The notes below the pieces were generated by a model. The model did not search any database. It saw only the letters and a program-made list of their open reading frames with translations, and had not been told where the DNA came from. Of a DNA stretch of 64,000 nucleotides, positions 28,347 to 36,292 are shown piece after piece. Both the position numbers and the translations under genes were made by a program. The stretch is taken from NCBI GenBank assembly GCA_028877275.1, contig JAPPFP010000009.1, positions 186,001 through 250,000 of the forward strand, in the 5' to 3' direction. How positions within the stretch are numbered: the stretch's first letter is position 1; every line of letters starts with the position of its first letter. Source of the DNA: Acidobacteriota bacterium. GTDB lineage: Bacteria > Acidobacteriota > Thermoanaerobaculia > Multivoradales > Multivoraceae.

Positions 28347-28562
28347 ATGACGACCGCGAACGTGACGACCGCCGATCCGCCCCGGACGGACGACTGGGTT
28401 GCGTGGCGCGCCCGGATCGACGAGCGCATGCAGCACATGGCGACCAAGGCCGACCTGGCTGATCTCAAGGTGTGGATGCTGAAGACCATGGTTACGACGA
28501 TGGTCACGACGATGATCGGCTTCGGCGCCTTGATCGTTGCGGCGATCAGGTTGCTGCCGTAA
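28347..28562 (+). CDS. Small membrane protein with N-terminal helix
   Basis: 71 residues. Polar N-terminus with WVAWRARIDERMQHMATKADLADLKVWML, a helical stretch of the kind seen in DUF1640/CCDC90-like small proteins. One membrane helix follows (MIGFGALIVAAIRLL). GGAGG nine bases before ATG 28347 fixes the start; an earlier in-frame start at 28263 has no ribosome site. A possible -10 CATACT lies upstream (about 28299-28304). It is alone on the plus strand between two minus-strand blocks. Function unknown. Confidence 0.62.
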   Translation: MTTANVTTADPPRTDDWVAWRARIDERMQHMATKADLADLKVWMLKTMVTTMVTTMIGFGALIVAAIRLLP

Positions 28563-28588
28563 GCCGCCTGGTTGGGGCACCACGGCTA
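28563..28588. terminator. Imperfect hairpin after the small membrane gene
   Basis: AGCCG (28563-28567) pairs with CGGCT (28584-28588), with GGT/ACC pairing inside. It begins at the base after the TAA of the upstream gene, in a convergent gap. There is no T-tract, so it is a weak candidate. Confidence 0.28.
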
Positions 28589-28619
28589 GCCTGACGGTGG
28601 TGGCCAGCGGCCGCCACTA

Positions 28620-29864
28620 CTACGGCGGCGTCAGCGGGGTCAGGGCGAAGGCGCGGCTGGCGATGTCGATGGCCTCCTCGATGTCGTCCGGCTGGTGCGC
28701 CAGCGACAGGAACCAGTTGAGCCGGGGGTGGAAGATGGCGCCGAGCCGGGCCGCTTGGCTGCCGAAGATGCGGGCGCGCTTGGCCTTCACATCGCCGCGA
28801 AAGAGAAAGGTGGGCATGGTCGGCGGCCCGGACATGACCACATCCTCGTGGCCTTGCGCCCGTCCGGCGGCGACGATTCCCTCCCCGAGCCGCGTGCCCA
28901 TTCGCATCATGTGCTCGAAGACGTCCTCCCGCTCGTAGATCTCGAGCGTCTTCATGCCGGCGCGGAAGGCGACCGCGGAGAACATGTAGGTCGCGGTGAA
29001 GGCGATCCGTTCCGCGCCCTCCCGCAGTTCGTTGCGGCCGAGTACGGCCGAGACGGAGTAGCCGTTCGCCAGGGGCTTGCCCAGGCAGATGAGATCAGGC
29101 TCGAGGCCCATGCCGAGGTGGGAGCCCTTCGGGTGCATCCGGAAACCGGCGCGGACGTCGTCCAGGGCCACGCGGCACCCGGTCCGTTCGCGCGCGGCGT
29201 GAATCGCCGCGACGATTTCCGGGCTCGCCTCCCGCGTCTCCTGGCTCGGGTTCTGGTCGAGGGGGCTGATCATGATGCCGGCGAGGCGGTCTCCGAGTTC
29301 CTCCACCGCGCGCTCCAGGGCCCCGGCGTCGTTCCAGGGGACGCGCGCGACGTGCCGCTGCTCGCCGGTGGCCGGGGTTTCCGGGTGGAGCGCGATCTCG
29401 GCCCCGAAGCCGTGGTAGGAGTCCCGAAAGAGGATGACGCAGGGCCGGTGGGTCGAGGACCGCATGGTGCGCAGCGCGAGGTTCGTGCTGTCCGATCCGT
29501 TCTTGGTGAAGATCGTCCAGTCGAAACCCGCCACCGCTTCGAGCAGTTGCTCGGCGTAGAGCGGCATCGTTTCCGGGAAGAAGGCGCTGAGGTCCATCGC
29601 GCCGGACTGCTCGGCTGCCGCGGCGTCGACTTCGGGGTGGCAGTAGCCCAGGATGTTCGGCCCGTTCCCGCAGTTGAAGTCCAGGTAGGAGCGGCCGTCG
29701 GCGTCCTCGATCCGGCACCCCTTCGCCGAGCGGATGAACCCTGGCAGCACGTCCCGGCCAGCGAAGCGCGCGGACCGGGTCAGGTAGATGCCGCCGCGGG
29801 GTATGACCGCGTCCGTTCTCTCCCACAGTTCCCGGCCTCGCGGACCGTCGACGGAGTCGTTCAT
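28620..29864 (-). CDS. Class-III PLP aminotransferase (glutamate-1-semialdehyde mutase-like)
   Basis: 414-residue PLP enzyme resembling the GSA aminomutase branch. It contains IPRGGIYLTRSARF at the start, DADGRSYLDFNCGNGPNILGY, FTKNGSDSTNLALR, FRDSYHGFGAEIALHP, VALDDVRAGFR (PLP-ring Asp) and LICLGKPLANGYSVSA with the Schiff-base lysine. It is unlikely to be HemL itself: it is short of several HemL-specific blocks and has no tetrapyrrole neighbours. AAGGAG precedes the ATG at 29864, four bases after the sulfatase stop. So the pair is co-transcribed, possibly for catabolism of a sulfated or amino compound. The substrate is unknown. Confidence 0.88.
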   Translation of the reverse strand: MNDSVDGPRGRELWERTDAVIPRGGIYLTRSARFAGRDVLPGFIRSAKGCRIEDADGRSYLDFNCGNGPNILGYCHPEVDAAAAEQSGAMDLSAFFPETMPLYAEQLLEAVAGFDWTIFTKNGSDSTNLALRTMRSSTHRPCVILFRDSYHGFGAEIALHPETPATGEQRHVARVPWNDAGALERAVEELGDRLAGIMISPLDQNPSQETREASPEIVAAIHAARERTGCRVALDDVRAGFRMHPKGSHLGMGLEPDLICLGKPLANGYSVSAVLGRNELREGAERIAFTATYMFSAVAFRAGMKTLEIYEREDVFEHMMRMGTRLGEGIVAAGRAQGHEDVVMSGPPTMPTFLFRGDVKAKRARIFGSQAARLGAIFHPRLNWFLSLAHQPDDIEEAIDIASRAFALTPLTPP

Positions 29865-29868
29865 CGGG

Positions 29869-31284
29869 TCAGGCTCCTTCCGTTCCGGCCTCGGTGGCGC
29901 GCGTAGCCTCCGCTTCTTCCGCGTGGATGTCTCCCTTGACGCCGGGGCCGGCTCCTCGCGGCGGGACGTGAGGGCACTTGGCGACGGAGACGTGGTAGTC
30001 GCGCATGAGCCCGTTGATCGGCTCCGCAATCCAGGTGTTGGGTTCCATGATGTCCCACTCTTCCTTCGGGTCCTGCTCGACATTGAACAGCTGGGGGTTG
30101 TTCAGCGAGATGCGCGTGCGCCGTCCCGCTTCGGGCTGGAACTCCACGAAGTGCATCTTGAACTGCCGCCACTTGATGGCCGCGAGTTCGTCCTTGATGA
30201 AGCACAGAAGGTGCTCGCGCGGTCCCTTGTCGGTGTTCCCGAGGAAGACCTCGGACTGGTCCACGCTGTCCAGGACCCGGTCGTCCGGTACCAGGTTCCC
30301 GGCGTCCGCCAGGTGGGCGAGGGTGCGGTAGAAGTCCATGACGCTTACGATCTGATCGCTGACGGCGCCGGACGGCACCCGGCCGGGCCAGCGCAGGATG
30401 CAGGGGGTCCGCAACTGGCCTTCGTAGGCGGTGCCCAGGCAGCCGCGCCAGGGGCCCGAGTCCGCCTGGGGGCCGAGACTGGGGATCAGCACCGGCCCGT
30501 TGTCGCTGGCCCACACGACGAGCGTGTCCCGCGCGATACCGGCCTCCTCGATGGCCTCGAGGACCTGGCCCGAGCGATGGTCGCACTCCACCATGCAGTC
30601 GGCGAAGTCGCCGCCGCGGGTCCGGTCCTTGAAGTCGGGGTGTGGCATGGCCGGATGGTGCACGAGCGAGTAGGGGATGTAGAGGAAGAAGGGCTTGTCC
30701 CCGCCCGCGTGTTCGTGGATGTAGGCCACGGACTTCTCGGTGATGATCGAGTCGACGAACGGGCGGCTTTCCAGGTTGTAGGGCTGCACCGGCACACACG
30801 ATTCGCCGAGGCGGCCCTCCCACAGCATGGGATTGTCCATCTCGTCCGGATCGAAGCCGATCAGGTCGCCGTAGATGGCGGGCGCGGTGCTGTCGCGTAC
30901 GCCCCACCACTCCTCGAAGCCGAAGCGGGTGGGCATGCGCGTCTGGACGTTACCCAGATGCCACTTGCCGAAGATGGCGCAGCGATAGCCGGCATCCCGG
31001 AGCAGCTCGGCCAGGGTGTACTCCCAGGGCGCCAGCCCCTGCTTGATGCCGGGTGGAATCACCCGGTGGCAGCCGGTGCGGATGGGCATTCGACCGGTGA
31101 GCAGGGCGGATCGGGTCGGCGTGCACTCGGCTTCCACGTTGAAGTTCGTCAGTCTCAGGCCTTCGGCGGCCAGTGCGTCGAGGCGGGGAGTCGGGGCGCC
31201 CCGCGTGATGCCGCCGCCGTAGCAGCCCAGGTCGCCATAACCGATGTTGTCGGTCAGCATGAAGACGATGTTGGGTGGTTTCAT
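29869..31284 (-). CDS. Sulfatase without signal peptide
   Basis: 471-residue type-I sulfatase. The formylglycine motif is C54-T-P-T-R58. KPPNIVFMLTDNIGYGDLGC is the metal-binding start, FGKWHLG and FLYIPYSLVHHPA follow, and VWASDNGPV holds the second metal pair. Oddly, the first metal motif is D12-N13 rather than the usual Asp-Asp. There is also no signal peptide, so it may act in the cytoplasm or be exported otherwise. AGAGG precedes the ATG. It is followed within four bases by the aminotransferase, which suggests a shared substrate pathway. Arylsulfatase versus other ester cannot be told. Confidence 0.9.
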   Translation of the reverse strand: MKPPNIVFMLTDNIGYGDLGCYGGGITRGAPTPRLDALAAEGLRLTNFNVEAECTPTRSALLTGRMPIRTGCHRVIPPGIKQGLAPWEYTLAELLRDAGYRCAIFGKWHLGNVQTRMPTRFGFEEWWGVRDSTAPAIYGDLIGFDPDEMDNPMLWEGRLGESCVPVQPYNLESRPFVDSIITEKSVAYIHEHAGGDKPFFLYIPYSLVHHPAMPHPDFKDRTRGGDFADCMVECDHRSGQVLEAIEEAGIARDTLVVWASDNGPVLIPSLGPQADSGPWRGCLGTAYEGQLRTPCILRWPGRVPSGAVSDQIVSVMDFYRTLAHLADAGNLVPDDRVLDSVDQSEVFLGNTDKGPREHLLCFIKDELAAIKWRQFKMHFVEFQPEAGRRTRISLNNPQLFNVEQDPKEEWDIMEPNTWIAEPINGLMRDYHVSVAKCPHVPPRGAGPGVKGDIHAEEAEATRATEAGTEGA

Positions 31285-31375
31285 GCCTGCCTCTCGTTCC
31301 TCGTGCGGTGGCTGCCGCGAGGTGTCGCCGTGCGCCGTGCTGCCGGATGCGGACTGATCCTGCCACGGCGACTGC

Positions 31376-31381
31376 TAGCCT
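31376..31381 (+). promoter_or_regulatory. Candidate -10 TAGCCT before the small symporter-linked gene
   Basis: ACTGCTAGCCTGACGGCCC runs directly into ATG 31390, leaving eight bases between hexamer and start codon and no Shine-Dalgarno sequence. The layout matches those at 33012 and 46258 (GCTAnnCT, then about eight bases, then start), and suggests a leaderless mRNA. Confidence 0.42.
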
Positions 31382-31389
31382 GACGGCCC

Positions 31390-31533
31390 ATGTGGGCCGG
31401 CCTGCCGATCTCGACCTGGGCTCTGCTCGCGGTGTCGGTCGGCGGCGGACCGGCTCTGGTCCTGCTGCGGTGGTGGCTTGAGCGGCGTGGTCGCCGCCGC
31501 GGTCACGGGACCGCGCGGAGCGGTGCGGCGTGA
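31390..31533 (+). CDS. 47-residue single-helix membrane protein coupled to symporter
   Basis: Short gene encoding MWAGLPISTW, then a hydrophobic helix (ALLAVSVGGGPALVLLRWWL, about 11-30), then a strongly basic tail (ERRGRRRGHG). Its stop overlaps the symporter GTG (GTGA at 31530), so translation is coupled. The positive-inside rule places the tail in the cytoplasm. Small one-helix partners are known for some sodium-coupled transporters (for example MetS with MetP, and small accessory proteins of SSS symporters), so an accessory subunit is the best guess. Support is context, hydrophobic profile and overlap, not recognised homology. Confidence 0.6.
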   Translation: MWAGLPISTWALLAVSVGGGPALVLLRWWLERRGRRRGHGTARSGAA

Positions 31534-33008
31534 CGGCAAGCGCGCTGGTCCTCGTCCCCCTGGGCCTCTACATGCTGGTCCTCATCGGCCTCGGCCTGTG
31601 GGGCCGGCGCGAGGGGGGGAGCCTGGAGGGCTACTACGTGGCGGGCAAGAAGCTGCCCTCGTGGGTCATCGCCTTCAGTTCGAATGCCACCGGCGAGAGT
31701 GGCTGGCTGCTGCTCGGCCTGACCGGGATGGGCTACGCGGTCGGCTTCCACGCGCTCTGGGTCGTGTTCGGCGAAGTGATGGGCGTCGCGATCGCCTGGA
31801 CCCTCGTTTCGCGGCCGTTCAAGGAGTACACCGACCGCTACCGGGCGATCACCGTCCCCGACTACCTGGAGCAGCGGTTCCGCGACCGCCGGCAACTCCT
31901 GCGCAAGCTGAGCATCGCCATCATTCTGTCGATGGTCGCGGTGTACTGCTGCGCCCAACTCGTCGCGACGGGCAAGGCCTTCTCGTCCTTCCTGGGGTTC
32001 AGCTACGTCACCGGCGTCTTTCTGGGAGCGGGCGTCACGATCGTCTACACGGCGGTCGGCGGCTTCAAGGCGGTGGCCTACTCGGACCTGGTGCAGGGCC
32101 TGCTCATGGTGGGCGGGCTCGTCATGCTCCCGATCGTCGGCGTCGCGGCCGCGGGCGGCTGGGACGAAGTGATCGGGGCCCTCAGGACGGCCGATCCCAA
32201 CCTGTTGCGCGCGATGGGCAGCCACGGCGCGACCTGGGCGGGGGTGCTGTCGGCTGCGAGCTTCGCCGGGATCGGGCTCGCCTTCCTGGGCGTGCCGCAG
32301 CTCCTGACCCGGTTCATGTCCGCGGCTTCGGGCCGCGAACTGGTGCGCGGCGGACGGGTCGCGGTCGTGTGCATGGTCCTTTTCGACGTCGGCGCGGTGT
32401 TCACCGGAATCGCCGGTCGGGCTCTGTTCCCGCTGCTCGACGATCCGGAAACCGTGATGCCGACGATGAGCGCGGAACTGTTCCCGGCCCTCTTCACCGG
32501 CATCTTCCTCGTCATCGTTCTGGGCGCGATCATGTCGACCGTCGACTCGCTGCTGATCCTTGCCTCTTCTTCGGTCGTGCGGGACTTCGGCCAGAAGATC
32601 CTCGGCGCGGCCCGCGGCGGGGGTCGCCTGTCGCGCTACGGCAAGTTCGTCACCGCGCTCGTGGGGCTCGTGGCCATTCCCTTCGCCCTGTCCGAACCGC
32701 CGCTGCTGTTCTGGTTCATGCTCTTCGCCTGGTCGGGGCTGGGGGGCGCCTTCGTTCCGGTCGTCCTCTGCTCTCTCTTCTGGAAGCGGACGACGTTGCC
32801 GGGCGCCCTGGCGGGGATGGCTGCAGGGTTCGCGGTGACGGTCGCCTGGGTCGTGTTGTTCAAGGCGTCCTATTACGACCTGTACGAACTGATTCCCGGA
32901 CTCATCGCCGGGACTGCCGCGACGGTGATCGTCAGCCTGTGGACGAGTCCGCCGGAAGGCGCCGCGGCGGAGTTCGAGGACGTTCACGCGACGGTGAGGG
33001 GTTCCTAG
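31530..33008 (+). CDS. Sodium/solute symporter (SSS family, PutP-like)
   Basis: 492-residue transporter with about 13 helices. Family marks are LEGYYVAGKKLPSW, the sodium-site region AFSSNATGESGWLLLGLTG in helix 2, SRPFKEYTDRYRAITVPDYLEQRF, VYTAVGGFKAVAYSDLVQG and VLGAIMSTVDSLLILASS in helix 9. The overall pattern resembles PutP (proline), but related members carry other amino acids, acids or sugars, so the substrate stays open. The GTG start lies in the stop of a 47-residue membrane protein. The exported M14 peptidase gene follows after 16 bases, which would fit uptake of released amino acids. Confidence 0.92.
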   Translation: MTASALVLVPLGLYMLVLIGLGLWGRREGGSLEGYYVAGKKLPSWVIAFSSNATGESGWLLLGLTGMGYAVGFHALWVVFGEVMGVAIAWTLVSRPFKEYTDRYRAITVPDYLEQRFRDRRQLLRKLSIAIILSMVAVYCCAQLVATGKAFSSFLGFSYVTGVFLGAGVTIVYTAVGGFKAVAYSDLVQGLLMVGGLVMLPIVGVAAAGGWDEVIGALRTADPNLLRAMGSHGATWAGVLSAASFAGIGLAFLGVPQLLTRFMSAASGRELVRGGRVAVVCMVLFDVGAVFTGIAGRALFPLLDDPETVMPTMSAELFPALFTGIFLVIVLGAIMSTVDSLLILASSSVVRDFGQKILGAARGGGRLSRYGKFVTALVGLVAIPFALSEPPLLFWFMLFAWSGLGGAFVPVVLCSLFWKRTTLPGALAGMAAGFAVTVAWVVLFKASYYDLYELIPGLIAGTAATVIVSLWTSPPEGAAAEFEDVHATVRGS

Positions 33009-33011
33009 GGC

Positions 33012-33017
33012 TACACT
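33012..33017 (+). promoter_or_regulatory. Candidate -10 TACACT giving a leaderless M14 peptidase mRNA
   Basis: GGGCTACACTGCCCGCC runs into ATG 33025 with seven bases between. No ribosome site is present. Expected +1 coincides with the start codon. No clear -35 is visible; it would lie inside the symporter gene. Confidence 0.45.
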
Positions 33018-33024
33018 GCCCGCC

Positions 33025-35652
33025 ATGCCCAGATTGCCCTTTGCTCTCCTGCTGGCTGGCGCGCTGGCGCTACCGGCAACGGCCGAAGAACTCTCGTACT
33101 ACCTGCCGGACGCCGGGAGTCCTTCGGCCTACGATCCGGACGTGCCCCGGCCGTCCGCGGTACTGGGCTACGAGGTGGGCGAGTGGCACGTTCGCCCCGA
33201 CCAGCTCAATGCCTACATGCATGCCGTGGCGGCGTCCTCCCCGCGTGTGAGCATCTCGGTGCAGGGGAGAACCCATGAACAGCGTCCCCAACCCCTGCTC
33301 ACGATCACGTCGCCGGAGAACCACGCCCGGCTGGACCAGATCCGCGAAAGCCGGCACGGCCTGGTCGATCCGCGGCTGCCCCTGGCGGAGCTCGAGGATC
33401 TGCCGGTGGTCATCTGGCTCGGCTACAGCATCCACGGCAACGAGCCGAGCGGCGCGAACGCCTCGATGCTGGTTGCCTACCACCTGGCCGCGTCGCTCTC
33501 CGACGTGGTCGCCGAGCAGTTGGACCAGGCGGTCATCCTGCTCGACCCGAGTCTGAATCCGGACGGGATCGGCCGCTTCGCCCACTGGGCGAACACTAAC
33601 CGGGGCATGGTGCTGAATTCCGACCCCGGTCACCGGGAACACCGGGAACCGTGGCCGGGCGGCCGCACGAACCACTACTGGTTCGACCTGAACCGGGACT
33701 GGCTCCTGCTGCAGCATCCCGAGTCGCGGAACCGCATGGCGACCTGGAAGGCGTGGCAGCCGAACCTCGTCGGCGACTTCCACGAGATGGGCTCCGACGC
33801 CACCTTCTTCTTTCAGCCTGGCGTCCCGAGCCGGCGAAATCCCCTGATTCCCGAGCGCAACGTGGAGTTGACGGAAGCGGTCGCAGCCCATCACGCCGCC
33901 GTGTTCGACGGCGCGGGCCGCCTCTACTACAGCCGGGAGGGATTCGACGACTTCTACCTCGGCAAGGGCTCGACCTACCCGGACGCCCACGGGGCAGTCG
34001 GCTTCCTGTTCGAGCAGGCGAGCGCGGAGGGACACCGGATCGAGACGGCGAACGGCGAACTCGCGTTCACTTTCGGGATCAAGAACCAGTTGCTGGCTTC
34101 CCTGTCGATGGTCGAAGGCGGGGTGGCCAAGCGTCTGGAACTGCTCGAGCATCAGCGCGACTTCTTCCGGGGCGCTCTCGCCGCGGCCGAGACCGAACCT
34201 GCGGCCTACGTGTTCCACCTGGACGGCGACCGCGGCCGCGCTCACCGGATGCTCGACCTGCTGGTGAGGCACGAGATCGAGGTCTACGGAACGACCGAGG
34301 CCATAGCGGTCTCCGGCCGGGTCTATACGCCGGGCACGTCATGGCTGGTGCCGCTGGCGCAACCCCAGTCGACCCTCGTGCGCTCCTTCTTCGAGATCGT
34401 GACCGAGTTCAACGATTCCGTGTTCTACGACGTTTCGGCGTGGACCCTGCCGCTCGCCTTCGACGCGGAGTACGACCTGCTCGAGGGTGGCGCGTACCGG
34501 CCCGAGTTGCTCGGGACGGCGGTCACCGACGCGGCGATCGAGCCGGGGGCGTTCGGCGTCCCTCCCGGAAACACGCCGACCTACGCCTACGCTTTCTCCT
34601 GGGACGGCTACTTCTCGGCCCGCACCCTCAACCGTCTGCAGCGGGCGGGCGCGCGGGCTCGGGCGGCGACGGGTTCGTTCATCGCCGAGACACCGGACGG
34701 CCCCCGCGCTTTCGAACCGGGCGCGATCGTCGTGCCGGTAGGCCGCGAGGGCGAGCCGGGCGCCAACGCGGAAGTCGACCTGGAAGCGATCCTGGCGGAA
34801 GCGGCTACCGCGGACGGTGTCGACATCCATCGTCTGATCAGCGGGCAGGCCGCGGCCGGGATCGACCTCGGCAGCCCGAGCCTGCGGCCTCTGGTTCCGC
34901 CGCGTCCCCTGCTCGTCAGCGGCCGGGGCGTTCCTGCGTACCGGGTCGGCGAGGCCTGGCACGTTCTCGACGAGCGCTTCGGCGTCGAGGCCTCGCTGGT
35001 CGACCTCGGAGCGCTCGGCAGCGTGGACCTGGACCGCTACACCCACGTCGTCCTGGCCCTGGGCGGATTCGGCGGCGGGGCGCCCCGGGAAGAGGTTCGG
35101 GATCGTCTCCGGACCTGGGTCCGAAGTGGCGGCGCGGTCGTGGCGATCGGCGCGGCGAGCCGCTGGGCCAGCGCCGAACTCCTGGGCCGCGAAGAGGAGG
35201 TCGACGAGGCCGCTGACGACGGTGAGGACGCGGGCGCGGAACGCCACCGCTACGCCGACTACCGTGACCAGCGCGCCGAGCAACTCATGGCCGGCACGAT
35301 CGTCGGCGCCGAACTGGATCTGACGCATCCCCTCGCCTACGGCTACAGACGGCCGGACCTGGCCGTCATCCGAACCGGCGAGTGGGTCCTGCCGCCCAGC
35401 TCCGATCCCTTCGAGAACGTCGCCCTGTACCGGGACCCGCCGCGTCTCTCCGGCTGGATATCGCCCGAGAACCAGCGTCGTCTGGCCGGCAAACCGGCCG
35501 TCATCGCCAGCCGGATGGGCCGTGGCGTCGTGATCCAGCTCCTCGACAACCCGAACTTCCGCGCCTACTTCTACGGCTCGAATCGGCTGTTCCTGAACTC
35601 GATCTTCCTGAGCGGTCTGATCGACTCGACGTCGGCGCCGGACACCTGGTAG
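33025..35652 (+). CDS. Exported M14 zinc carboxypeptidase-like protein
   Basis: 875 residues, signal peptide 1-20 (cleavage after ATA). The M14 domain occupies about 50-370. The first two zinc ligands are in YSIHGNEPSGANA (HxxE). LLDPSLNPDGIGRF and YWFDLNRDWLLLQHPESR carry substrate-binding Asn/Arg, and GDFHEMGSDATFFF the third zinc His. The catalytic Glu is probably in GFLFEQASAEG. A long C-terminal half (about 430-875) with RPLLVSGRGVPAYRVGEAW and an ALGGFGGGAPREEVRDRL segment resembles a glutamine-amidotransferase-like fold. It ends RLFLNSIFLSGLID. It is downstream of the symporter. Cleavage specificity is unknown. Confidence 0.9.
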   Translation: MPRLPFALLLAGALALPATAEELSYYLPDAGSPSAYDPDVPRPSAVLGYEVGEWHVRPDQLNAYMHAVAASSPRVSISVQGRTHEQRPQPLLTITSPENHARLDQIRESRHGLVDPRLPLAELEDLPVVIWLGYSIHGNEPSGANASMLVAYHLAASLSDVVAEQLDQAVILLDPSLNPDGIGRFAHWANTNRGMVLNSDPGHREHREPWPGGRTNHYWFDLNRDWLLLQHPESRNRMATWKAWQPNLVGDFHEMGSDATFFFQPGVPSRRNPLIPERNVELTEAVAAHHAAVFDGAGRLYYSREGFDDFYLGKGSTYPDAHGAVGFLFEQASAEGHRIETANGELAFTFGIKNQLLASLSMVEGGVAKRLELLEHQRDFFRGALAAAETEPAAYVFHLDGDRGRAHRMLDLLVRHEIEVYGTTEAIAVSGRVYTPGTSWLVPLAQPQSTLVRSFFEIVTEFNDSVFYDVSAWTLPLAFDAEYDLLEGGAYRPELLGTAVTDAAIEPGAFGVPPGNTPTYAYAFSWDGYFSARTLNRLQRAGARARAATGSFIAETPDGPRAFEPGAIVVPVGREGEPGANAEVDLEAILAEAATADGVDIHRLISGQAAAGIDLGSPSLRPLVPPRPLLVSGRGVPAYRVGEAWHVLDERFGVEASLVDLGALGSVDLDRYTHVVLALGGFGGGAPREEVRDRLRTWVRSGGAVVAIGAASRWASAELLGREEEVDEAADDGEDAGAERHRYADYRDQRAEQLMAGTIVGAELDLTHPLAYGYRRPDLAVIRTGEWVLPPSSDPFENVALYRDPPRLSGWISPENQRRLAGKPAVIASRMGRGVVIQLLDNPNFRAYFYGSNRLFLNSIFLSGLIDSTSAPDTW

Positions 35653-35811
35653 ATCGGCTCCGCGGCAACTCGCGATGGTTCTACTGAGGGAGTTTGCCCC
35701 CGCCAAGTAGAGAAGTCGCGCAAACATCGCTTGTATGCGCTGTCTCATCGCGAGAACTTCGCTTTCCATCGCTACCCTACGACCGGTGCCCGAACGAGAA
35801 AGGGGTTTCCG
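35653..35811. other. 159-base intergenic stretch with one promoter-like element
   Basis: The gap between the M14 gene and the coiled-coil gene is visibly richer in A and T than its surroundings. It contains GCTACCCT at 35771-35778, a -10-like TACCCT with expected start near 35785, giving a leader of about 27 bases before ATG 35812. I see no hairpin with a T-tract and no small gene. Confidence 0.35.
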
Positions 35812-36258
35812 ATGGAGTGGAACAAGACCGTCGAGCATGTGACGAAGGCGTTGGTCGTCTTGCTGGTGGCGGGAGCTTCGTATCTGACGAACGAACTGAA
35901 TCAGGCAAAGAAGAAGTCGTCGGCGCTGCAGGAGAGTCTCGAGACGACGAGAGCGGAAGTGGAGAGACTTCAGAGCGAGAATGCGGGGAAGGTGGAGGAG
36001 TTGCAGGAGACCCTGGCCGCGATGGCTGCTGAGGCCGGGGAGCTGAAGATCGATCTTTCCCGTTGGAAGCACGACAAGCGCATGTCGTTGTGTCAGAACA
36101 CGGTCGGGCGCCTGACCAGATGCCAGAGACTGATCGAGGAGCTGGACTCAGGGTCGAACGCCATGTTTCGGCGCCTGAGAGCCGAGCATCGGGACAAGCT
36201 CTCCGACCACTGGTCGTTCAGCGACTTCTCTCCGGTCATGGGTGGTCCCAGAAGCTAG
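35812..36258 (+). CDS. Membrane-anchored coiled-coil protein
   Basis: 148 residues, no family recognised. An N-terminal helix (about 10-28, ALVVLLVAGASYL) anchors it, followed by a long coiled coil (about 30-85, with SALQESLETTRAEVERLQSE and heptad spacing of Leu/Ala). A basic region with two cysteines (SLCQNTVGRLTRCQ) comes next. AGGGG precedes ATG 35812. The following phosphoesterase gene starts 34 bases later on the same strand. Base composition of this pair looks less GC-rich than its neighbours, with more AAG/GAG and fewer GC-ending codons, which hints at recent acquisition. Confidence 0.6.
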   Translation: MEWNKTVEHVTKALVVLLVAGASYLTNELNQAKKKSSALQESLETTRAEVERLQSENAGKVEELQETLAAMAAEAGELKIDLSRWKHDKRMSLCQNTVGRLTRCQRLIEELDSGSNAMFRRLRAEHRDKLSDHWSFSDFSPVMGGPRS

Positions 36259-36292
36259 GTCCGTTCTCCATGAGCGGAAGGAGACCGCGCCG

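Noticed and set aside
28597..28617. GGTGGC/GCCGCC hairpin as terminator for the aminotransferase
   Set aside because: It contains a mismatch, has no T-tract and lies at a position equally explained by GC-rich sequence.
28620..29864. hemL (glutamate-1-semialdehyde mutase for heme)
   Set aside because: Only general class-III motifs match; it is paired with a sulfatase and not linked to the hemB at the window end.
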